DNA from: Cercis canadensis
Taxonomy: Eukaryota > Streptophyta > Magnoliopsida > Fabales > Fabaceae
DNA length: 64,000 nt
Reading direction: 5' to 3'
Assembly: GCA_003255065.1 (NCBI GenBank)
Contig: QAOA01000289.1
Span: 343,564-407,563 of the forward strand
Shown here: one piece after another, positions 11,501-22,875 of the stretch
How the letters are laid out: every line of letters begins with the position of its first letter
Position numbering within the stretch: position 1 is the first letter of the stretch
Made by a program: the position numbers and the translations under genes
The notes under the pieces: model-generated
Told to the model about the DNA's origin: nothing
Seen by the model: only the letters and a program-made list of their open reading frames with translations
Databases searched by the model: none

Positions 11501-14343
11501 TGATGGAAAAACTCGGTTGAAGGTTTGATGCCATCCTCAGCATTATATTGTACTCTATAACCTTGTTAGTGCCTCCTATTATTTGAGTGAGTCGAAATCC
11601 ATGAAGTACCTCTGACCATAACATCTTACTTGCTCTGAAGAAGAATGTTGCACGTATAAACAATAAAAATTAATTATCAACATTACTTTTGCATATAGGT
11701 CTTTTATGTCAAAAACACTATTACCATAGTTGACTACTAGGTTGTTTGAAGGGTAGGAAAATGACGAGTGAGTGGACTAGGAAGAAGATTATGTTTTTAT
11801 ATCATTTACTGTGACTGGTATTAATTTTAAGGCCCTCAGGGCCTGCTAATCTCTGCTTGATTTTCTTGCCAAATTGAACAGGTGGACATCAACATCCCTG
11901 AGCTAAACCCAGAAATGGTATGAAATTCTTTTTCCTTCTTATTTTCTGAAATATGTCTTTATTTGACCCTATGTTTTGATATACAGGATGTTTATCGAAT
12001 AGGTACCTTAATGGAACTTGTTCGAGAACTTGCTCTCTCATTTGCTGATGATGGAAAACGTGTGAAGGTATCTAAATCCTTGTTCTTCTGGTATATACTA
12101 TTTTTTGTTGTATGGGGAATAAAATGGTAATATCTTTAAAAACTAGACAGAGTTCTTGTTGTTTAAACTATCTCCAACTTTGTCATGCAGGTTTGTGTAC
12201 AAGGGTCAATGGGAGAAGGTGCTCTTGCTGGAATGCCACTACAGCTTGCTGGAACTCGGAAGATTTTAGAGTTCATGGATTGGGGTGATTATGGTGCAAA
12301 AGGGACCTTTATCAAGATTGGTTCTATAGGTATAAGGATGACTAGAAACTTGTATGGTTCTACTGTTACAGCTTTTGATTTCATTCACCTTTCCTATTTA
12401 TGGTTATGTACCTCCAGATTTTGGTATTCTGGATTCCAGCTTAGTACTTAACATTGCTTCTTCATTTAAACGCATTTTACTAATTCCATGTGGAAACAAT
12501 GAGAGAATTATGTTTAGCATCATTCTGCATTGCTATATCAAATGCTGATTGTTATTCCTCATACACAAACAGTAATGAACTGCGGACAGTTAATATATCC
12601 AAGTCTCATAAAATGGAAAAATGTACACACGTTAACCTCATTTTTACCTACCTAATTTTTTTTTTTTTTTCTGGATTCTACCTACCTAATTAGATATGGT
12701 ATTTTGTGCTTAATTTCATGTTGGACATATCTATATGGATTTTGCCTTTTGTTACTCATGATCTAGTTTTCCACTAAGTTGTGAATCTCCAATCTCAGGT
12801 GGTGCAGAGGTTGAGGAGCAAGATGACTTGTTTATCTTGGTCGCTCCTCAAAATGCTGTAGGGAATTGTATTATTGATGTAAGGGGCTAGCAAGCAGAAG
12901 TCTTGCAAGCATATTCTGGAGAAGCATCTACTGTGCATGCCCTTTTTTTTTTACACTTTTTCTAAATATGAATTTTTATTTGCTTTGTTTCAACTTGTAT
13001 TCTTTCTTCTGTTTTATATTTTTGAGGTTGAATATACAGGATCTAAGAGCCATGACCAATGCTGCTGAGCACAGACCCGTTGTCCTAATCAATGCTAGGC
13101 TCAAGGTTCAGTTCTTATTTTTTAGTTGAAATTCCTCTCATGGAATAGTTGTATGATATACAAGTTCTTTCTTTCCTTTGAAATTTTTGAGATTGATTAT
13201 ACATTTCTTTGAATTCAGGATTTACCTGGTTCCAGTGGTATTATGCAAGTAAGTACAAAACCAGCAAATTAAAAGTAACACCATTTATTGAGAAAACATA
13301 AGGTTCTAACTTTGCCTTCCCATTTAGACAATGGGACGGGACAAGAGACTTGAGTATGCAGCATCATTTGAAAGCTGCTATTTCTTTCGGCTTCTCTATT
13401 ATGCAGGAACTCAGTATCCCATAATGGGCGCTCTCAGGTAAGATGGTTACCAATATTTACATATTTGTGATCATTATATCTCATTTTGTTGCATGGCTTT
13501 GACAAGAAAGTAGGTATAGGAGAAAAAAATCAATGCATCATCCACTACTTGCTTTGAAGTATGGTATCTCACGAAGCTCCATCACAATAAAATTGTATGA
13601 TTAGAAAACTGTGTAAGAAATTAGAGGCGCTTCCTAGATCCATATAAACAAGCCTCAATGATTAACGTTTTAGCAGCTAATTATGATAGTTAAAAATGAA
13701 CCTTTTCCCTTCTTATCTGGAAGGGGAAACCTGAACTACAGAATAAGAATCCGGAAGCTAAGACAGTGTTACTAACGTGAAAGGGTTTGCCATGAGCTCC
13801 TTCAAAATTCTGAATGCCCAATCTGGTTCATTTAGCTTTATTTGATGTGTACACATCCTAAAGATTGGTTTATTATCTTGTGTCAAGAAGTTACAGCATT
13901 TTTATGGTTCAGGATGTCTTACCCATACCATTATGAGCTGTACAAAAGGGTGGATGAGCCATCCCAAAAGGAGAAGTATGTTATCTTGTCTACATTTCCA
14001 CAAAGGCCTACTACTGACGAAGTTAATGATGCTTTCCTAGGAAAACCAAGGTACGGATATCTAGGCCTTATATTATATGCCATATGTTCTAAAAATCACT
14101 CTGCATTATCTCGACTTCTCTGCTGTGACATTTAAGCTTTGATAAAACAGCATCCTATTGAATTGTTTGTTCAAAATTTTTTTCAGGAGTGAGACTAGGA
14201 AAGCCTCAGGGATTTGGTAAGGAACTTATATCATAAGGCAAATATAAGTCTTTGCCCTTTATGGCAAGTTATGTTGACTCATTCTTTTCCAATATTGATT
14301 TATCTTTATATTTGATAGGGGCTTCTTGAGCGGCATACTTTGA
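8504..14343 (+). CDS. AMK5: chloroplast adenylate kinase with DUF1995-type C-terminus
   Basis: Predicted exons: 8504-8713, 8809-8913, 9134-9262, 9342-9476, 9924-10070, 10517-10591, 10678-10771, 11243-11289, 11394-11522, 11882-11917, 11987-12067, 12191-12329, 12799-12878, 13040-13105, 13219-13248, 13328-13437, 13913-14050, 14187-14216 and 14319-14343. All phases join, giving 601 residues. Residues 1-70 are Ser/Leu/Pro-rich and acid-poor, as in a plastid transit peptide. The kinase part (about 80-300) has the P-loop [10 protein letters not shown] at 89-98, the AMP-site STGDLLR and DGYPRS, and the lid [14 protein letters not shown]. It interconverts ATP+AMP and 2 ADP. Residues about 330-590 form a DUF1995-type region ([20 protein letters not shown]). 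The layout matches Arabidopsis AT5G35170 (recalled). The ATG at 8504 is the first in frame, since the frame is open upstream but lacks ATG. Confidence 0.93.
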
Positions 14344-16013
14344 GCAGCATGGAAAGCAGTTGGTATCCATCTTGTGCACGTTTTAGCAGTATCAGCATGC
14401 TCTTTCTTTCTCTGCCCTTCCGTCTAACAATCTTTAACTGATACTTTGGGTGGTTGGTTGGTTTTAGAAAACTCTGTCACGGTTAGAACTTTCTCAACTC
14501 GCCAATTTGTTGCTTAAAAATGACTGCAAAAGACAGGGAACTCAAGAATTGAAGAGGATTCTCAAATTATAAATGCTCGCTTCTGTATATGTTTATTGGA
14601 GATTTGAGAAACTGGGTGGACAGAGTTTTGTCCATAGATCACTACATCACTCATATTCTGGGCTTCAAATGATAACAATTGTATTGACTCTTGTAACTAA
14701 ATATTAGAAAATCGATTGGTATAGTTGGTATTGCGCAAGAGGTTAGGTATATTTACAACCTTTGTGTATAATGCAAGTTGCTTTCTATGTTGAATTTCTT
14801 AATGCTTGGGCGACTTCTAAACTATGCCAAGCAAACCATTGAATTCTCAGGGCAGCAGTCAAACACGTTTTCTATCATGTGTAATTATGTAAAATTGAAT
14901 TCTCAGTACCACGAGCTTGTCAGAGACCCAGGTAGGCAAAAAAGTCTATTAGTGCTTCAATAAGGCTTAAAATTGAGATTAAAGGGTGCCACACTTGTTA
15001 ACTTATATTTGTGGTCTGAAACCTAAAGCGTTGGATTGTGTCTCCGGTCTTTTCATCATGTTCAAGCATATCTTATCAGTTTGGTCCCACCGAATCCAAA
15101 CTTTTCAAACCTTCATTAAAATCGTCGTAATATTAGTGATAGTTTGCACCAAAAAGAAAAATAATGACAGTGGCCACAGGAAAACAAATCAGATACAGAC
15201 TAAGAGGCAAATGAAAATAACGTAAAATAATATTTTAAAAAAAAAAAAAAAACAATTTAAACAAAGATTATGCAAAAGCACTTAGCATTTTGTATTATCT
15301 TAATTGTTTTTGGTAGATACAGTTTTCTTTCCTCCGTCATGCACGAAAATAACCGGCCTTAAATATATCTTTCTTTTTTTGGGTCATGCCTTAAAGATAA
15401 TATCAACCAAGAAATCAAAAAAGTCTCCAATCATAAAAAGAAATCGACGAAGTCTGCTATTCCTACGGTAGTGCACCACATCCCCATCTCTGGTTTGTCT
15501 TTAATATTACTAAACCTGAAAAGACACGGCACTCCTTCTATGATCCTCATATGGACAAAAAAGATTCCGAATCACTATGAAACAAACACATTGTACCAAA
15601 GTCAGACATGACACATCACACAAAAACTGCAGGTTATAAAATCAAGAGTAAACCAAACATAAAAATATCATTGGAAGCTAACTCATTTTAAAATGAGTAC
15701 CTACATGCACATGTGTTCCACCGTATGCTAACTAAGTAAGATAATTTGATGTTTCGAGCCCAATTATTTGATATCACTCATTGAATATTCTACATAAACT
15801 TAGGCTTCGGGTATTTTGTTTTCCCATTCTCAAACCTTCTTACGTTGTGGCGATAAAATAGACACCAAGTGGCCAAGAAGGCGGCGACTCCTCACGGTAG
15901 GCATAACCAAAAATTCATTGTTTTTCTAGTCTTTAAAAGAAATAGGAAAAGTGACACCTAAAATTAGGGATAAAGACACCATCAAAGACCGAGTCATTAA
16001 TGTATAATTCCCT
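14344..16013. other. intergenic region, no gene seen
   Basis: This is the adenylate kinase 3' untranslated region, then AT-rich sequence with an A-run at about 15237-15253. Only short frames without family resemblance occur. The right end is the promoter of the sugar transporter. Confidence 0.7.
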
Positions 16014-16025
16014 TATATATATATA
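16014..16025 (+). promoter_or_regulatory. candidate TATA box of the STP gene
   Basis: A TATATATATATA run lies about 240 bases upstream of the transporter start codon. It is the only TATA-like block close to the gene and would start a leader of about 200 bases. Such AT runs are common in this DNA, so the call is weak. Confidence 0.35.
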
Positions 16026-16253
16026 CAAGTAAACATTAAGTATAGAGGTTTCCTTTCCCTAGTTAAAAGATCTCGAAAAATATTTTCTTATCCTTCTTGA
16101 AGCGAAAAGGTTGGTTGTCTCATTCACCTTCTGCTTCCAACAAAATTTCAGTAGCATGTGAATGATTTCCATTCCTACACCTCAAGACCGAAAGAACTCT
16201 CCTTGAGCTGTTTTCTGCCATTACTTTGCTCTGAAAGGAGGAGAATTCTGGAC

Positions 16254-19200
16254 ATGGCAGGTGGGTCTTTTGCTGCAGGTGGAGTGGCCAAGGAGAGAGC
16301 AGAGCAGTACAAGGGGAGAGTCACTGCTTATGTGATCATTGCCTGCATCGTTGCTGCCACTGGCGGGTCTATTTTCGGCTATGACATTGGAATTTCAGGT
16401 TCTTCTTCCATGCTCTGAATCATAATTTTCATCATTTCCTAGTTTTCTCCTTCAGATCCTATTGTTAAGGAATATTGACCAAGAAAAATTCAGATACTCA
16501 TAGTCATTATCAATCCTTCAGTGATTAACTGATTGTGTCATTGAAATTTGAAATAAGAAAACGAGTGAAAGGGGAAATGCTGATGTACCACATCAATCGT
16601 ATGGGTTGAGTATCTAACTGAAGGAAGAAAAAAATAATGAAACCCAATTCTGACTTCATCTTTCTTTAATGTCTACATCGATCATAAGATTATGATTCAG
16701 AAACTCAAGATGGGAATATAAAATGCAAATCATAAATACCTGACTTTCTCCATCTATATGCATTCTTGGTTGATTAGCGAGTTAAAGCGTTGACCGCCTC
16801 CTGCACTGACTTTAGATAATGCAATTCACAATCAATATTTCCACTATAATGGTAAATTTATACTCCCACATTAAATTTCATGATCATCCTCTTTACCTCT
16901 GTTCCAATCACACTGCCAATAAATGATCGTAATCTCTTGTTATCATCTGAGTCTGCTCCAATGGAGATAGCAAATCTATTGAAGGGGAATAACTTTATGT
17001 AAACACGATATGTAGATATGTATAAACTTAGTTTACATAAATAATGTACTAAACATATCTTGATAGGCAAGATGTTCCACAGGCTATGGACAACTGAAAA
17101 CCATTCATAACCATAAAATAACTCCTAACTTCGCATTCACAGTCGTGAAAATATTGTACGAAAATAAATATCTAAAAGTATGCAACTTGCTTTTTGTGGT
17201 TTATCTGTTGATATATTAGAATTTCTCTGATGCATGTTTAATGACTTTAAGGTGGGGTTACTTCAATGGATGATTTTCTCAAGGAATTCTTCCCTACAGT
17301 ATACAAAAATAAAATGCACGCACATGAAAACAACTACTGCAAGTACAACAATCAAGGCCTTGCAGCATTTACGTCTTCTCTATACGTTGCTGGTTTAATT
17401 GCTTCTCTGGTAGCTTCTCCAGTTACAAGGAAGTATGGACGCCGGGCAAGTATAATAAGTGGTGGTATCAGCTTTCTCATTGGATCAGCTCTGAATGCGT
17501 CAGCTGTTAATCTGGCAATGCTTATCTTAGGGCGGATCATGCTTGGTATTGGCATTGGATTTGGAAATCAGGTAACATTTTCTCTATCCTGCCATCATTT
17601 CCTAAGCAAAAATGCAACAACTTTATTTATTTATTTATTTTCCAATTTTTTTGAAATAGAAAACACCTGCATATTTGGAAACAAGCAACTGACTTTCCCT
17701 CTGTTTGAAGTCACACACGACATGACTCAATTCAAATGACTTTGAAGAGTGCGAATTTCACCATAAGTTCATAACTATATGAAAGTTAATGAGAGTTCAT
17801 AAAATTTACAGGAAAAAAGGTAGTAATGATGAAACAGTCAATGATTCATATAAGTATGTGAGTTAGAAGATAATCCAGTTATACCTTGAATTATTACTTG
17901 AGCTGCTCCTCCTTGTGGTTCTTTTGAAGGCTGTTCCACTTTATTTGTCAGAGATGGCACCAACCCACATTCGAGGAGGCGTGAACATGATGTTTCAGGT
18001 AGCAACCACTAGTGGAATTTTTACAGCGAATATGGTAAATTATGGAACACAGAGGCTTAGACCATGGGGTTGGAGGCTTTCCTTGGGCCTGGCTGCAATA
18101 CCTGCACTTCTGATGACTGTTGGAGGGATACTTCTTCCTGAGACACCAAATAGCTTAATAGAACGAGGATCAAAGGAGGAAGGAAGAAAAATCCTCGAAA
18201 AAATCAGAGGAACGAAAGATGTTGAGGCAGAGTTCCAAGATATGGTCGATGCAAGCAAATTTGCAAACTCAATCAAGCACCCCTTTCGTAACATCCTTGA
18301 AAGAAGGAACCGGCCACAATTTGTCATGGCAATCTTCTTGCCCACGTTCCAGATCCTCACTGGCATAAATTCAATTCTCTTTTATGCTCCAGTGCTGTTT
18401 CAGAGTATGGGGTTTGGTGGAGGTGCTTCTCTCTATTCCTCAGCCTTGACTGGAGGAGTTCTTGCTTCTTCAACATTCATTTCTATTGCAACAGTAGATA
18501 GGTTCGGCCGGAGACCTCTACTCGTTAGTGGTGGAATACAAATGATTATATGCGAGGTAAAAAACCACTCTGTTAATGCATATTCTGATGATACTTACAG
18601 AACCCTGAACAAGAGAAATAACGCAGGAAGTCCTGAAAATTTTCATGAAAGAATAAAAGCTCAGTAAAAGACCATTCAATTTGTATGATGCAATACTACA
18701 GAACTAATGCTAGATGAAGATGTTTATTTTCTTAACAAAATATAGGTTACATTCCCCTTATATAAAATTTAGGGTGGAAATGGTATTTAAGTACAATTTG
18801 ACAGCTAGCACAAGAAGGATCTCATAAAATAAAACCTAGTTTTAGTTGTGGCTATTAATTTTTTTTTACTGAGATTCAGCAGATAAACAGTTTACTACTA
18901 TATAGATGTGAAGTCACTGATTTTACTTCCCTTTTTCATATGAGCAGATCATAGTTTCTACAATTTTGGGGGTGAAGTTTGGAGACGACCAAGGACTGTC
19001 AAAAAGCTACTCAATATTGGTTGTAGTTGTGATTTGCCTTTTTGTTGTAGCTTTCGGATGGTCATGGGGCCCTCTTGGCTGGACAATCCCAAGTGAGATA
19101 TTTCCATTAGAAACCCGATCAGCAGGGCAGAGCATCACGGTTGCTGTAAACCTTCTGTTCACTTTCATAGTCGCCCAAGCCTTCCTTTCCCTCCTGTGTG

Positions 19201-19370
19201 CATTCAAGTTTGGAATCTTCCTCTTCTTTGCTGGTTGGATTATCATCATGACCATCTTTGTCTGCGTGTTCCTACCAGAAACCAAGGGAATTCCCATTGA
19301 AGAGATGATATTTATGTGGAGGAGGCACTGGTTCTGGAAAAAAATACTTCCTGCAGAACCAGAAGTTTGA
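16254..19370 (+). CDS. STP7: STP-family sugar/H+ symporter, STP7-like
   Basis: Four exons (16254-16398, 17252-17571, 17930-18556, 18948-19370) join in phase to 504 residues, the normal length of STP transporters. The protein begins [19 protein letters not shown] and has twelve predicted membrane segments of the major facilitator fold. Family marks include KYGRRAS, a first GRR loop, [12 protein letters not shown], the sugar-binding [45 protein letters not shown] and FLPETKG. The first extracellular loop keeps NNYCKYNNQ, with the cysteine of the STP lid. It is a plasma-membrane proton-coupled monosaccharide importer. The start is chosen at MAGG because the family begins there; an upstream ATG-less open stretch is leader. 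Closest in memory is Arabidopsis STP7, reported to prefer pentoses such as arabinose and xylose, but specificity here is not shown. Confidence 0.93.
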
Positions 19371-21658
19371 CTAAATGCCATCAAATAGAAAGCAGTCTAG
19401 AACTTAAGAAATTTCATCCAGAGAGAGAGTGGCATGACACCTCTAATATATTGCCATAAAAAAACTATACCTTTATGAAGCAAGTTAGTTTTGATCAAAT
19501 ATATGGTGAAGTTCCATATATCATTCGAGAATCGACTACTCATCATAGCATAAAAGGTATAAAATTAATGTTTTCTTTCCTTGGTTTTATTTTTATCTTA
19601 AACTCGGCAAAACACTGGACCAAGCAATAGAAAGATATAACAGAAACCCTAATTGACCAATTATGCACACTAAATTATAGATTATCATTAAAGGAAACAT
19701 CAAAGAGTCCCTCAGATGGCACAGCTAGCCAGTATACGGAGTTATAGACTACATTACCCACCAAATCATGGTCTATGAATGTCCCTCAAGTTCCCAGCCC
19801 AGCTCATTGCAATCAATCTTCTAAACAATGAAAAAAAAACAAAGAAAGATTCCTCCAACATTCTGCAAGATAAAAGCGAAAGTAGCATATAACCTTAAGT
19901 AGAAATATAGATAAATCATTCATAATATATAGAAAATAACCAGAGAAGGAGGAGGAAAGATTAAAACAGGAATGATTTGCATACCTGGATCACTTCGATT
20001 ATTATATCCAGTAAGAAACTAAGATCCTCAGCAACGATATAATAATACTTGCTTAACCTGTTTAGCGTAAATTATTACAGCATCCAGTGATCATGTTTGA
20101 ATTAGGACAGTAACCGAACATGGAATGATGATAAGATGCAAAACCAAGCTGTTCCTCCCTGGGGATGAAAAAAAAAATCAGCAAAACAAGGTATGTCATC
20201 AGCACCCAAAGCTGCTTTGAAGTTTAAATGATGCAACGTAGTTTGAGAAGTCCATTGGCGAATACGAAGTTTGGTTCAACTGCAGAAGATGCAATATAAG
20301 AGCCTGTTCTAGGAAATAATAATAACTAACAACTCACGACTTGAAAGTCCCACAAAAATAGCACCTTAGAATGCACCATCTGGGATCGGAATTTATTTTG
20401 ATTGCAATTTATCATCCACGAGGTGCCATTACAATCATTCAGCTCGATAGTTTTATCAAACAAGTAAACCATCCCAGCCTGGAAGTGCAACGGGGACTTC
20501 TGCACCCAATTGAGATGACCATTATCTTCGATAAAATTTACCTACACTACACCACCAGGTTCCATAGGGAAAGGATTGGCATCCCTGAAAAATTAATGGT
20601 AATATCCTGGCAGACTAACATGACAGCAGAGATCATGAAAGCAATTAAACATGGAGTCACCTCAGTCATCCAATGATCTGCAGTAATCTTTCACGGCAAA
20701 GTCAATGCATAACGGGCCACTATATTCAATCAACCTTTAAATGCATGTACAGCAGAAGATGAGCATATTTGTCCAAGCAATGTTTAAAAGTAGCCTTTCT
20801 AAACATGAGATTTTTTTGCTGGGAAAACTGAGGATTGTGAAAACTCAGTCGCCGCTGGATTGATGAAGATGTTAAGACTCAGATGAAGAAGCTCATGATA
20901 ACAATGCCAATATTCCTTAATTATAGTACTTAGGCGGTTCTATCACATCACATCCTCGTTAAGAAACAATTTCATTTCTAAGCAGACACTACATCGATTT
21001 GGCATGTTCTACTCCAAGTTTCTTGCTAGAAAATATCCTCTTCTGAATCAGAGACATTAAAACACATGATAAGAAATAATGGGATAGTAAACTAATACTG
21101 GAAATTTTATTGCATCAAGCTCCAGAGCTACATTGGTAAGACAATAAGACCAAACAAACACCTAAAGGAAAAGAAACAACACACACCAAACTTCTATTCC
21201 ATATGAAAGGAAAAGGAACTCACACCTCAAACTTCTTTTTCCACATGAAAATCTAAAGCCTTGAATGGACACACACACACACACACATGATCTATAGTCA
21301 AATACTAGATCAACGTATAGCACTTAGCAGACTACCGGAATTTACAAGAGATTTTTGTCTCAACCTTCTGCCTTTCAACAGATGCACTAACGCTAACTAA
21401 CTGACTACTTTCAGCGGCTAAAGTTCAAATCTTACATTAAAAGCTTTGTCTTGCTTTGATTCGAAGATTTCTTCATTGGCTCGCACCCAACAGCAATCCT
21501 CTTGAAAAAATAAAGGAAGCACGTTGAGACATTGCGAACAACCATCTGTTGGAAGAAAGCACGGAACTCCTCATGTCTGTCATGCAATCAATCATCATTA
21601 CTTCTAAAGCAAACAACGAAATCAACTAGATTCACATTCACCGCCTCGCCGACCGAGA
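19371..21658. other. intergenic region between convergent genes, no gene seen
   Basis: The STP gene (+) and the PNRC-like gene (-) point toward each other, so both 3' untranslated regions lie here. The remainder has no coding frame I recognise; the longest is about 100 codons and shows no family motif. An (AC)n run lies at 21269-21287. Confidence 0.65.
21269..21287. repeat. (AC)n microsatellite
   Basis: About nine AC units are uninterrupted, near the 3' side of the PNRC-like gene. Confidence 0.9.
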
Positions 21659-22225
21659 TCATTCCAAATCAAGACGCAGCAACCGCCTCAAATCACTAGT
21701 CGCGGCACCGTTCTTCCCAAGAAATCCCGGGACAGGAACTGAACTTGGAGGCGGAGACGAAACAAAAGCCGATCCTGCATAGATTCCGTCCTTAAATTCC
21801 GAAACCCTAACCTGCTTCTGAACCGTCTCCGGGTCCGGACCCAATCGGTCAGTCGACCCGAGAACCAAATCGAAATCTTCCTCGCTCTTCGCTCTCATCT
21901 TCCGATTCTCTGCGGAAACCCCAATCTCTCGATGGGTATTCTCCGAGCTCAATTTTTCGCCTCGCTTGAGGATCTTGACCTGGCCCATGACAAGGTTCGC
22001 AGCAGGGCCCTTCGTCACCACGGATCGGTCTTCATACCGACTCCGTTCTCGATCTTGATTGGCCTGAACAGCCACCGGACTTCGTTTCCGGCGGCGGGCC
22101 TGGTAGCCGTTAGGGTTAGGGTTAGAATTTCTTCGCGATCTGACGGGATACGTTGAGAAGGCTAGGGCTTCTTGGCGAAACCGACCTTGAAGGCAATCGT
22201 GGGAGCGAAGAATCGCGGTTCCCAT
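21659..22225 (-). CDS. small plant protein with a PNRC-type C-terminal motif
   Basis: An intronless gene encodes 188 residues starting MGTAILRSHDCLQG. The middle is basic and low in complexity (NPNPN, RRRKRS, several RS/RD pairs). Two blocks look conserved: NLVMGQVKILKRGEKL and DLVLGSTDRLGPDPETVQKQ. The last 40 residues begin YAGSAFVSSPPPSSVPVPGF, which matches the pattern YAGxxFxxPPxPSxLPxP of proline-rich nuclear receptor coactivator (PNRC) proteins. In animals that motif binds the decapping factor DCP1. A role in mRNA decapping is therefore an inference only. The start was placed at MGTA because upstream in-frame sequence contains a 22-bp direct repeat and looks like leader. The gene is divergent from the promoter block at 22.6-22.8 kb. 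Confidence 0.75.
   Translation of the reverse strand: MGTAILRSHDCLQGRFRQEALAFSTYPVRSRRNSNPNPNGYQARRRKRSPVAVQANQDRERSRYEDRSVVTKGPAANLVMGQVKILKRGEKLSSENTHREIGVSAENRKMRAKSEEDFDLVLGSTDRLGPDPETVQKQVRVSEFKDGIYAGSAFVSSPPPSSVPVPGFLGKNGAATSDLRRLLRLDLE
22110..22125. repeat. short telomere-like (TTAGGG) run inside a coding region
   Basis: TTAGGGTTAGGGTTAG lies within the PNRC-like gene and encodes Asn-Pro repeats (NPNPN) on the minus strand. It is the TTAGGG form, not the usual plant TTTAGGG, and is probably a coding low-complexity run, not a former telomere. Confidence 0.7.
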
Positions 22226-22251
22226 TTCTACAGAGAGAATGAAAGAAATTG

Positions 22252-22333
22252 GATGACACGAAGGGCTTGCGTTTAATCTAAAGAAGGGACTCCTCACAAC
22301 GGTGACTACAAGATGACACGAAGGGCTTGCGTT
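22252..22333. repeat. 22-bp direct repeat in the leader of the PNRC-like gene
   Basis: GATGACACGAAGGGCTTGCG plus TT occurs at 22252-22273 and again at 22312-22333, a spacing of 60 bases. It lies just upstream of the start codon of the minus-strand gene. Confidence 0.9.
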
Positions 22334-22634
22334 ATTTATAGGGAACCATGGACTTTTGGATTTCTTATGAATCACGTAAGGGGGCTGAACCGCCTATGGA
22401 TTTGGTTAGATTATTTGGTTACCCTTAGTTGATGTACAATTAAATACGGTGAGATTTGATTGGATATTTGACACGGTCCTGTGACTCAGGATTTCCAACC
22501 TTGTATCATCCGGCTCGTTGCTTCTCCAATCTACAGTGGCACCATGTTGAAGCAAAGTTGTTATTTGGCTTCAACAGTTATAAGAAAGAAACTGACAACG
22601 TGTCTACCGTATACCGTAAGGTATTGCAGTTACT

Positions 22635-22644
22635 GACACGTGTC
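22635..22644. promoter_or_regulatory. palindromic G-box / ABRE-like element
   Basis: GACACGTGTC is a perfect palindrome containing the ACGT core bound by plant bZIP and bHLH factors. It lies between two divergent transcription units and could serve either. Confidence 0.5.
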
Positions 22645-22734
22645 CTCACTTGAACCGACGTGCTATTAGCCGGTTCGAGTCTGAACCGCCTTTTTGTGCC
22701 AGTTGTAACTTGTAACGCCGCTCTTTACATCAAA

Positions 22735-22794
22735 TGGGCCGATGATGGGCCGAATCAAATAGACCCTAGGGCTATAAAGCCAGTCCGATGGGCC
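22735..22794 (+). promoter_or_regulatory. cluster of TGGGCC site II elements with TATA-like box
   Basis: TGGGCC occurs at 22735, 22746 and 22789, with ACCCTAGGG nearby and TATAAAG at 22773. Site II (TGGGCC/T) clusters bind TCP factors and mark promoters of mitochondrial, ribosomal and cell-cycle genes in plants. This predicts a gene starting to the right, near 22810. Confidence 0.5.
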
Positions 22795-22875
22795 TCTTGA
22801 GCTATACTAGATCCATTAGTTTCATTGGGGCGTCGGACCTGAGGGACTGTAGAACAGGGGTTTTACCCGAGTCCA

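Noticed and set aside
20371..20676. 101-codon frame between STP and PNRC-like genes
   Set aside because: It has no recognisable domain and lies where two 3' untranslated regions converge.
22110..22125. Interstitial telomere
   Set aside because: Only about 2.7 units, of TTAGGG type, lying inside a coding run of Asn-Pro; it is too short to be telomere-derived.
22664..22690. tRNA T-arm-like sequence GGTTCGAGTC
   Set aside because: No acceptor, D or anticodon arms can be paired around it.
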